In this document: positions 37,931 to 49,300 of the stretch, piece after piece | Numbering within the stretch: position 1 is the first letter of the stretch | How the letters are laid out: each line of letters opens with the position of its first letter | Assembly (NCBI GenBank): GCA_047967505.1 | Contig: CM106540.1 | DNA: 64,000 nt | Source: Dipteris shenzhenensis | Taxonomy: Eukaryota; Polypodiophyta; Polypodiopsida; Gleicheniales | Strand: one strand, 5' to 3' | Notes under the pieces: generated by a model | The model's input: only the letters and a program-made list of their open reading frames with translations | Databases searched by the model: none | What the model was told of the DNA's origin: nothing | Made by a program: the position numbers and the translations under genes

Positions 37931-39180
37931 TTACAGGAGAGAGCGATCATACAAGTGACTAGAACGACTCACATACAACACATTGAAAGTGAGAAAGGAT
38001 ACAAACAGCTCTGGTTCATCTTTCATTCAAAGGCCTTAAATCAGGCTCTAAGTTGATTGTTATATTACATCAAGAACTGGCTACTTCTAGGCACAGAGTA
38101 GGGCTTGAGCTGGAAGAACATGCCAAGGTGAATGTTGGGCTCCAAGCTGAGCTGTGAGAGCAGAACGTAGTGGGATAGAGCATCAACACGTGGAGTGGTT
38201 GATTGGCATTCACCATATCATCACAGTATAAGCATTCCTGGGTCGAAATCACACCTAAAAACAACCTCAAAAAAGAATCGGGCTCCACATACTATAGGAA
38301 TTTGGGTGGGTTGGGTAGGATATATAGATAATAGGTTATATATAGAACATAATACTAATAGGTTATCTGTACCAAAACATATTTCTACAAATATTCATTT
38401 GTACTAACAACGAACAAATACTAGTAGATGACATAATATTTTATACATAATTCGTGACTTGGCAAGGTGAGACATCATTGTTTATTTACAGGAATTATCT
38501 TTGATTTATTTGAAAATTTCCATGTAGGTCAGAGTGCTCATACACTATTCTAATATTCTTCATTATTCATATTTTTCCATTTTTTCATTCCAAAAAATTA
38601 AAAGCCATTGTAAGCACCCTATACTCATCCAGCATAGTTTAAGGATGTAAATAAAAATTGCAATTCATAGAGAGAGGGATTCAAAGGATCTTAAGCGGCC
38701 CAACCTTGATGGAGTATGCATATAAATCTTCTGTTACCCCAATCCAAAGTAGTGTGCAATTAGTCCATCCTCTGTCTTTGTGTCTTATTCACTCTTGTGC
38801 ACTCTCATTCTCTCCCTTACCTCAATCTTGAAAAACTTGGAATCACATGGATTTTCTTTATTTGTGTTATTGTTCACGTTGAATCTTAATAAGAGGATAT
38901 CCTTGCGGCTTAGATCCAATAGTGTGATTTACAGGTGTATTTTTTGCCATTTGTAGTCATTATAAGATAAGGAAGCGTAGAAATTTACTCATCCATTTGC
39001 CACTCGAAGGTCTAGGAGGATGTATTAATACGTTTTGCAATAGATTTTTTAGTAGCCTATCAAGTTCAGTAGATGCCATCTAGGCAAAGCTCAATGAGCT
39101 CTATTTTTTATTTTCTTTGTTTGTATTTTTCCTTCTTTAATATAATTTGATTTTTTTCTGTCATTCCTTCTTCACTTTTA
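37931..39180. other. intergenic DNA upstream of LEO1
   Basis: No gene seen. It probably includes the LTR region of the decayed gypsy element (on the - strand side), but I could not delimit one. Confidence 0.35.
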
Positions 39181-39475
39181 TTTTTTGGGGGCGTTGCATT
39201 AAAATGGAAAGTGCCAACCGCACCCCCATACAGGGTGACCAAGATAAAGCCCTGAGCTACTTGAACTCAAGACCGGCACATACCGAGTCCGGTTTTTTTT
39301 GTTTTTTTTTGGGTGTGTTGTCTTGAAATTGGAAGACCCCATACGAGGTGACCAAGATAGAATCCAGAGCCATACAGAGTCACATTGGCCAACATACACA
39401 GTCTTTTTTTTTTTGTTTGCATTGTACTAATATTGAAAGTGCTAACAACGCCCTCATACGGGACCGACACATACA
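39181..39475. repeat. degenerate ~110-bp tandem repeat, about 2.7 units
   Basis: Three successive segments each start with a T-run and contain gttg-ctt-aaattggaa-like, ccccatac-aggtgaccaagata and cc-gagcc-a-acagagt words (starts near 39181, 39291 and 39403). Divergence between units is high. It lies 260 bases upstream of the LEO1 start codon, just before the probable promoter. Confidence 0.7.
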
Positions 39476-39733
39476 CACGCACACGTTGTAGCTGGTTGGT
39501 CTAAACGATGTAACATCCACAGTCATGTTGGCTAATTGTTCTTTGGAGTAATGTCTAAGGGGCCTCCTCTAATCACGGATTAAGCAAAGTATCATGTAAC
39601 GAACTTATAAGTACTTCAGTTTTGTGAATGAGCTCGCCAAGGTTTGAGCTTTTTTGGTCGTAGATCGATCCATCTTCCTCCAATTCTAGCTTGCTGTCGC
39701 CGGAAGATTTCCTCCTCCCTTGCCAGCATCACA

Positions 39734-42700
39734 ATGGGAGAGGAGAAGCGCCATGAGATGATGGAGACCTTGTTTGGAGCAGAGTCTGAAGACTCGGAAG
39801 ATGAAGAGCCCGAAGCTTTGGATCGTCCGGCCACCATTTACTCCGTAAGTTTACAGAATGCTTCACTATCCATAATCGTTTTGTGGAAGAATTGTTCTGT
39901 GTATGCCTTAACCTAAGCGTTTGAGACATCGGCCTCTAGAGGGGAATGATATGCAGCTCCGCGACAAAGCTGTATCCTGCTTACGTTTTGACTTCTGTGA
40001 AAAAATAATTAATCCCTCCCTAAAATTGGATGGCTCATTCTGCAGGGCGATGTGCTTTTTCAACCATATCTTCTCAATGTGAAAATTTGCTGATGGTCTT
40101 CATTGACATCTACCAGTATTTTGGTCATATTCTTAGAACGAGAAGTTTATGTTCGCTTCTTTTCCCCCCTGCAGGAAGATGAGGCAGAAGGTGGAGGCCA
40201 AGTTGAGGCAGAGAGCGAAGGCGAAAGAGTGGGAAGTGAGCTTGAAAAGGAGGAAAGTGAAGCAGAAAGAGTAGAGAGTGAAGCTGAAAGAGAAGAAAGC
40301 GACTCGGATCGTAGCTACGGCGAAAATAATAATGCAGAACAGGCAAACAGGTTTATGGCTAGTGAAAGGACGAGGGTGAGGCGGCAAGTTAGTGCCAGTG
40401 ACTCTGAAGAATCCCATGAAGGTGATCAAGCAGAGCAGAAAGAGAGGTTTATGCCGAATGAAAGAACTAGGGCAAGGCGGCAAGTCAGTGCTAGTGGCTC
40501 TGAACAATCCCATGAAGGTCGCGGCTTAGACGAAGAAGAAGATGAGGTTGAACAAGTCCGCGAGCCAAGGTAATCTTATGTACTTGTCTCTATGATAAGA
40601 GAGAAGTCTGCGTCAGTCGAATAATATTGGCATGGTAATAGAGAACCAAGGTGGAACACGTTGATGCATGGCTGAGTGTTAATCTCTCATTGATTGGCGC
40701 TTGGAAAGAAATGATGATTGCTATGTACTGACAGCTTTTGAACTTTCAAAGTCGACTGAAGCCAATTGGTGTAAGCCTTTCTGGGGTTTGGTTACTTCAG
40801 TTAAGCTTAAAAAGTGCATGTGCCAATTAGATATGTAATGAATGCGTGAGCACATATATATAAGGGTTCCGGAGCTGTCTATTTGATGTTCTACTCTTTG
40901 TTGTGACTCTTCCACTCTTCCATTCCCTGACAAAAAAAACCAGAAACTTATGTGGGCACATTAATAAGTTCCTGATTTAGCTGCCTGTGTCTTGATGGTA
41001 GCTTGAAAGTGCCTGGATGTGAGTACAAACTGTCCGTAGGTGCATTCAAATTTGAAATCTCAGAGGCAAAGTGATGCGATGGAAAAATTTTTCGCAACTT
41101 CTAACTGATGCATATGTGAAGGGACACTAGCGTCAATTTATCTGCCGGAGCCATGCTAGAAGTGTCACCAAGATAAGAATATTGTATTATTCTTCATAAA
41201 GGCACCTAAAGAAGCCAGCCAACACCTTCCATCTGTTTCACTCAATATGAATAACAGGGCTAGTATAGTGGCCATAGAAAGCAAAGTAGCAATAGAGAGA
41301 CTGAGTAGATGAAAGTTGCTCCTAAATTTCATAGTAGTTATATCAGCTCCTTGTGTGCATTTAGAAAGAGTTGTGCCCTACAATAGAGTACTAAAGAAAG
41401 AGTTGTGCCCTACAATAGAGTACTAAAGCCAATATGGCCCTACAATAGAGTACTAAAGAAAGGAAACCTTTAATGCCCATTCACACTACTTTCTAAAATG
41501 GTCCTAATAGTCTCTTTAATGATACAAAGAGTAGTTAAGGTAGTAGTAAAGAAAGCAATCTTTGATGTCCACGAACAATTCTTATAATAGGTTAAGGTTA
41601 ACAAACTAGCACAATACTCACTAGCCCCTTGGTTTTTGTTGTTGTGCATTCATTGGTGACAAGATTTTACGTTATGGTGTATCAGAGGAATTTTTTGAGA
41701 TATTTTGAAGTTTTGGTCTGCATTTAGTGATTGGTTTTTGAATATCATCAAATGGATTCTGTTTAGACATTCCTTTGGTTTAATTTTGCTTAGTGGTTCT
41801 CATTTTTCCATCATGGTTTTCTACACAGTGATCAGGGCGATGATGAAAGGGCCTCGGGTAGAGTTGCAGAGATGCGTGATGTTTTTGGTGATTCTGATGA
41901 CGAGGAACAAGAACCAGAGGATCAACAGCACAGTCCTCAAGTGCACACAGAGGTAAGGAAAATTATGTCAAGTCACATACCCTTTATACTACGTAGTATT
42001 ATGTTTAATATATAATAAAAAATCATGTTTTGACATATCTATAGGTAAGTCCCTCTGATGATGAAGGGAGTGTGCAAAAAGGTATTCGACCAGAAGATAT
42101 AGTGCCCGATGAAGATCAACGCGAAGAACCCTATGAATCTGATGAAGATCAACCGGCTGAGCGTAGGGTGCGGGAGAAACCAGTGGGTCCTCCTCTAGAC
42201 ATTGACATCCCCTATTGCTCTCCTCCTGGGCATCCAGACAAGGTAAGTTTTGTGAAGCCTGTCATTGATTTAACAATCACATACAGGCTGAGTTTGTTCT
42301 TTTAATTGCTACTTTTTTCTTTTTATGGAGGGGCAGGGCTTTCCAATTTTCTGGACACATCTGATTCCTTCTCAATAGTGACTTTGGGAAGTTCTTCACT
42401 TCTCTCTGTTGTGCTTTGATCATTTTGATTGGAACCCTTTTGCAAGATGCTTAGTGGAACCATGTTTTCTTCAGTGTAAGTGTGGTGTGGGACCTGTGTT
42501 CTGAGCATAGCAAGCAGCTTGACGGTGCTGGAACTTCTAGCAGTCATAGTCTTATAGCTGTGACAGTAAGAGTTAGTTGAGATGGGTGGGTGTGTATCAA
42601 ACTTCTGATTTGGGAAGCCCTCAAGGTGCCGTGCTAGTCAGTCAACCCATGGTGGCTGTAGTGGCAGAAGGTCCTGGCTCATTTGATCTCCAATTGTGAT

Positions 42701-45700
42701 CCAAAGAGATGTTTGTGATTGGAAGAGAAACTTTTCATGTGATTTTATGCTGTGCTACATAGTTCAGGTACCATATCATTCGCTCAAGAAGCCATTGCTG
42801 CCTGAATTGCTTGCCTAATGTCTGCTTCTCAAGCTCGTGAATGGAGGCAATCTGTAGGGCCCTTTTGCCTTGATAGGAGTTGGTTGATGATACGTTTGAA
42901 ATATTTTTAAGTCTTGATGATTCTTTGTAATTTCGTTGCCTTGGCTGTCTTGAAAACATTTTGTGATGTTTCCATAGTCCATTGTGTTTACCTGAGTTCA
43001 GTTTTTTTGTTGTTTTGACATGTAGGCGCAATTACGTGAAACTTATTTCATATATCTAGAACTAACAACTCAGCTTGTTTAAGACCCTTATATCCTTTGG
43101 TGTGTGGCTTGTTAACATGCCAATAGATGGTAATAATTGGAGAATGTGGTGTGCACGAAGCAAGGTTATGCCTCCCGTTTAAGGTTTGCCAGGCAAGCTG
43201 CGACATAGCTTTCTAAGACAGGGCGTGCCATTAGGGGTCTGTGTCTCCTCTCCAACACCTTGCTGGGAAAGCAAATGTCAGGTTTAGGATGAGAGAAGAG
43301 AGCAGAAGGGATGCTGCATGAAATTCAAAGGGGAACCAAGCCTTTGTGACGTATTTTCATTGTAGGACCTTGTAGGAATGTGATACCTGAAGGCATGTAC
43401 AGAGAGAGTCTTGAGAGCGAAATTGGCCATTTCTTTATTATGCACTAGCTCTTTTATTAGGATTTCCAGAGGAGGTGCCAAGCATAACTTCTTAGGCGCT
43501 CTCCAGAAACAACAAAAGAAAAGAAAGGAATTTTATTAAAAGCCTTGGAAAGACTGAAAGAACCTGACACAACGAGCTGAAGGGGTGACGAGTGGGCATC
43601 AATACCCATGACCACAACAAGAAAGAGCTACATATCCTTTACTTTGTATCAGGCTGCTAGGGTTTGCTACATTGTGCTACCCTTATTTTTGAAATGTACG
43701 AGAGCCAATAGACTCAGATCTTGTGGGTTTTTCTATGAAAATTCCCTTATGATCCTTCTTACAACTTTTACTTAATAGGGGTGACATGGAAAACCCTATC
43801 TCAACCTATCTTTATGAAAGGGTTTCTTCAAAGAAGTCTCATTGAAACAAGCCATCCAAGGTAGTTTCGCCAACGAAACCTTTTTGAAGTAGGTCTCCCA
43901 AGGTTGTTTAGATAGCACTTTAAAAGTGAAATAACTCTCACATTGAATGTCCAAATATAGTCATTTAACCACTCAAATCGTCCAAAAAATGCCATTTGAG
44001 CATATATAGGGGGTTATACTTTACAAAATCTTGCATATACTATCTTAAATCTTGCATATATTATATGAGAGTAGACACATAAGCCCAACGGTTAATACTT
44101 GTTTAGAGTAATTTTAACGTTTTAGAACATATCCATAAATGTCTTCTTATTTATGCTATAAAAACACTAGAAAGCTCTTGTCGTATTGACATAAATGTGT
44201 TTAATAAGTAATTAATATTATTACATAATTTAAGATTGATTGTGAGGGATGTTTCTTAAAGAAATTATTTTTCAACACTCTTTTTAGGTAATAAAATGGG
44301 TACAAAGGATGTCTATGAGCAAGAATATTTATGTTATGTGAAAGTGAATGAGTGACTATTCTATATATATTTATGATAAAGCAATCTAGTTCTTGTGAAA
44401 ATAAAAGCGTAAAAACCATGTTTCCTAAAGAAATACAATTTTTTAAATCTCTTGAAAAACATGCTCGGATAAAACTATTCATAGGTTTCTGCTCATACAA
44501 ATGACGCACCCAGCAATCTGAAGAAGCTGGCAAGGTATGCGAAGCAACTATAATGCTATCGTAAATCTATGGAAACTTGCTGTACAGCTTTGTGGAAGGA
44601 CGCTAGTTAGATTTGAAGCTCTGCAGTGAACTATGATGTGCTGCAAAGGTGGAGATGCCAAGAAAATATACGTACTAGATGCTCCACATACGCAGATATG
44701 CCTATTTGTTGCCGATGCACATCTTTTTTGTTTGGAGAGACCCAGGTCTTTGTAAGACAAAACCCTGAAGTCTTGAATCTCATAGGCGATAGTGCTTCCA
44801 TGTTTTGGTTTGTGGCAAGTGTGTAATGGAGAAACCCCTCATCATCTTCATTTGACAAGTGTGACATTGTAGATTACACACATCATCAGTGGACTCCTAA
44901 AGCTCTAGCAGTTTTGCTGACATTTATGTCTTCAATCTATCCACTGTCGGCATCATGAGAGCTGATCTTGTAAGGAAGAACTCATGGGCTGACCTTGGCA
45001 ACTTCAACTGTGTAAGTGTGTCAAACTTTGCATGTCCATTCATCAATCCTATGCTAATTGTCCACCAGTACTTCTTATCCATCTATACCCATCTCCTTGA
45101 ACGTGAGTGCTCTGCTGCACTGCACCGTTATGACACTCTTAGCAAAGCCTCTGAAGCTCCGTGGAAGCACCATTTCTGTTGGCCATAATCAGCGCCTTCT
45201 TTCAGCCTAACTACCAGACATTGCCTTCAGAGTGTCGCATGTCCCCTAATTGCAGGTGTTACCAGCCATATTTGCCCCCTTTTGTGGGCTTCAGCAGCTC
45301 GTGCATTGCTGTCCGCTTCCATGGCATTCCTACCTTCTCTTGTGCACTCATTTTTGCAAAAAAAGGACAAAAAGGAGATCCCTGCCTAACTTTTGGGCCC
45401 TCCGATTCTTTTCCCTTGCCCAACACCCCCATTTGCTGTCCCCTTCCATGGCATTCCTACCTTCTCTTGTGCACTCGTTTTGGCAAAGAAAGGACACAAA
45501 AGGAAATCCCTGCGTAACTTTTGGGCCCTTCAATTCTTTGCCCTCGCCCAACACCCCCCCTAATCCCTGCCTAATATCGGCCCCTTCTTGGAGATATTTC
45601 CAAACTACCACTGAAAAATTGGAAGTTTTTTCCATTTTTATCTAGAGCCGCACCAGCGTCACCTGGACTGATATGACAATAAATAATATACTGTTTGGAT

Positions 45701-46101
45701 AGCACTCCTTCTATTTTCAAGTCAAAAGACCAGCCCTCATCTTACTTTTTGGCTAGCTTTTGAACATTGGAGACGTCCTTTGAGTAGCTAAATTTCATGG
45801 CTAGTGAAAAACTTTAATTTTTTTAGGAAAGGCTTATAACAAAGTTGTTCAACAAGCAAGTTGAAGGTGCGGTTTTTTTTTTTCCTACTAGAAACTCATT
45901 TTGTACCTTTGTGTTTCAAAACCCTTTTAACCAAATGTAGCTCCCAAGTCAGACACTACTCAAGGATAAGTGGCTTCACAAATGGCTTGCATTTGCTCTC
46001 AATTATGCATCTACTTTTGTTGATCAAAGAGGCCATCTATGCATATATTTTGTGTGTAAGAGTGTAAGTGTTTGTCCGTGTGAAGATTTCTTTTGTGCAT
46101 G

Positions 46102-46160
<59 letters not shown>

Positions 46161-46289
46161 AGGGGTAGGGAGCTAAGCTGAAGAGATTGAGAGATCATAT
46201 GGGCTGGACTGAGAGAAAGGGGCCAAGAGACTTTCAGTGGGCTGAAGGAATTACTACAAGCAGAAGATATATCGATTGAGAAGAAGGAA

Positions 46290-46336
<47 letters not shown>

Positions 46337-49300
46337 TATTTGTTGACTTTTGTAGATGCACATCGTGAGGGTCTCCAACATTATGGGTATAGAATCAAAA
46401 CCATTTGATCCCAAGACTTATATCGAAGAGGAAAGCTTTGTGATGGATGAATCCGGTCAAAAACGACTTAGACTTGAAGACAACGTTGCACGGTGGCGGT
46501 TAGCACGGAATAGGGATGGAACTCTATCAGTAAGTGCTTACTTGCAGATTATTTTCAAACGTGAAAGTTTAACCTCCTTGATTAACATCAGGTTGAGCTT
46601 GTTAGTCCGTGATGTTGTGCATTGTGGCCCCATGTGATTGGTTAAGCCATTAGTATGGAACTAATTTTGAGGATGATGTTCAGCTTGGTGTATTATAAGT
46701 TACTAGTTGCTGTTTTTTACATGGTTAAAGATATCTGACGTGAAGGAGAATTGCCTTTTGTATGGGTTCGGATCATCTGTGACCGTTTTGTCATTTTTTG
46801 TTGTTGCGTGAGGCTTATTCATATGTATACATTATAAAGTATAGCTTTATGAGTAACACATTATTTTATGGAAAGGTAAGATTTTGATCCTACCTTAATA
46901 CCAATGAAGTTTTATATTCACCAACACTGAAGGGATGTTTGTTTTGTTTCCACACTTTTTTTCCATTGTTCAACACATGTGCTTTGTAAAGTGTTTGTTC
47001 TAAAATGATTGATATGTGACAATCCAGTCTGGCTTTCTCTGTACAGTTTGTTTTTAGGATTTATTATACTTTTGGGGGATTTCCTGAAAGTTTTTGTATG
47101 AGCATCTTCTCATAGGCAAATTGGAAACCATTGATTGTGAATCCTATAGCAGCAAACATGTGATGAAGAGCGATTGTGATGGCTAGGAAATAACAAAATC
47201 AAAATTTGACTCGTTAAGGTCTTAACAGTAAAGAGGTAAGAGCAATGCCAACTTTAAGGTAACATAGTTCACTTCAAGAACGTATGTACTTCTTATGAGG
47301 ATATACCCGCCTATTTTGTTTGAATTTGGATATTTAGATATCAGCCACTTGTTGATTGCAAAATATGAGATCCATTGCCTGATGTAACCTTTTTCCTAAT
47401 AAAATTAAATTGCACTTCAATGTGCTTGTTCTTCTACTAGAGGTTGTCCAGACTCTCATTGTAGGAAGTTCATTGGTGGTGAAGTAGGTCCATTTGGCGA
47501 CGGCTTGGTACATTGCCTCATGGAGGTGCTTTCATGGGGGGTGCATGGGGCAGCTGAGGAGCTTGGTGCACAATTTTCTTGTGGGCAGGCTTGGATGGCA
47601 CACGGAATACCTGGGCTATGGCAACCTGGAAGACAACGATTCTATCCCAAGGAGAGGGAGGCTTAGACCGATGGATCTTCACTCTCACAGGGAAGGGATC
47701 GCTGCTGATCTGGAGCTTGATGAGAGTGTGGCGGCATCTCTCAGACAGCCTCGTGTGAGCCACCCTCAAGGCAGAGGCGAGTTCAAGCGATAGCCCTTGA
47801 TCTAGCCCTGGGATACTTGGGCAGCACACACATAAAGGTGTTGGAAGGGATATAGAATTACAGTCCAGGAAATGTTTTGCAAGTTTTGATGCGGCTTGAG
47901 CTCCTATTTTGGAGGCGCATGCAGGATTGCATGTATTCTTCAAGAGGATGAACCTAAACTGGATATGTAGACCCATACGACGAAGACATTTGCGATAGCA
48001 TAATGCATGTGCTCTAAATGCTGACCCAGATCTACCAACCTATATACTACAACATACACACCTCACTAAGGTTGTTTAAAGAATGGGCCCACACCATAGC
48101 TTTGCTCAGGTTTGGGATAGAGATGTTGCAGCAGTTTTTTTAAAGTATGTGTGCTGAACATGGTACCTTTAAAAGGCTGTGAAGGACATGATGATTGTGC
48201 TGGTATTAAGGGCTATATTCAAGCATCTCAAGGTATTTGGCAGCAGAGCTTATGTACATGTGCCAAATTGACAAGGAGGACATTAGATGCAAAATCCATC
48301 AAATGCATCTTTGTTGCTGTGCAGAACAACAAACTGTTTAGTGCTAGCCTTTGTCACAGCTGAATCTGCCCTTCACCTCTGGAGTGTTGAATGTGAAGAT
48401 CTTTGCATAAATGGATGCTCAAGTATGTGTCAGTGTGTGGATGTTTATACTGTGGTCTACGCCCACTGTTGGGCACTGATGCCATTGGTAGCGATGTCAT
48501 AGTTGATGGGATATCTCAAATGCCTCAGGCACACCTTGGTTTCTATGTGTGAGTGCTAGAGGCACAGTTAGGTGCCCACAAGCACAGTTAGGTGGTGGAA
48601 AGCCACATAGGATGATTGAGAGAATCTAGGAGCACATTGAGGAGATGATTGTGGAGCTCTGGAGTCATCAGTGATGTCAGTGAGCATGTATGGGGTGCCT
48701 ACATAAGGACCTCACTCTTCTTCATTCGACAATGCAAGTATTCTGAGTTTGTGTCCACTCTACTCTTTCTTTTCAGTTTACCAACATGGTATCAGAGCCA
48801 TTTGATCCCCCTTGATCCATTTCTGCCACATCATCATCTTCTTCTCCATCTTTTTCTTCACCATCTCTTCCTCTTCTTCCCAAATTTTGCTTAAGCCTGT
48901 TCTCCTCCGGTTCTCAACCATTTTCCACGCCTTTCCTGTTGGAGATCCACCTTGAAGGGGCGAACCCCTGGCTGAAAGGAATTGACAAAACTCGTGCTCG
49001 TTTCGTCACCGTTACATGCAGTTCGTCGACCTTTGCTCTTGCGTTTTCTCTCAGCATACTCCATACTTCTCTAATTCCTTTCAGGGGGAGGTAGTCCATA
49101 CCTAGAGCTATCTTGTGCTGAAATCTGAGCAGCAATGGCTGCATATTCAAGGTAAAAACAGAGAAAAACCAGTCGTTTTCTAAGACGCTCCAGCCAGCAA
49201 AGTCGCGCGAAATCTCCTCACACCTCTGCACCAGAAGTTCATCTTTATGTGAGCTTTCTTTTGTTTCAGAAAGCTCCTTTTCCTTTACTCTGAAGAGTAA

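Larger units (their letters stand above)
42243..46355. other. LEO1 intron 4
   Basis: 4.1 kb, largely unassigned. It contains a 127-base tandem duplication at 45306-45560 and GT/GA microsatellites close to the 3' splice site. No transposon protein was recognised. Acceptor tgttgacttttgtag. Confidence 0.8.

Noticed and set aside
40133-40513. Hydrophobic 126-residue frame on the - strand inside LEO1 exon 2
   Set aside because: It is the antisense of the acidic LEO1 arm, whose GAA/GAG codons read as phenylalanine and leucine. It is a shadow, not a gene.
42323-43031. Antisense frames within LEO1 intron 4
   Set aside because: Short, without domain similarity, no supporting neighbours; probably chance.
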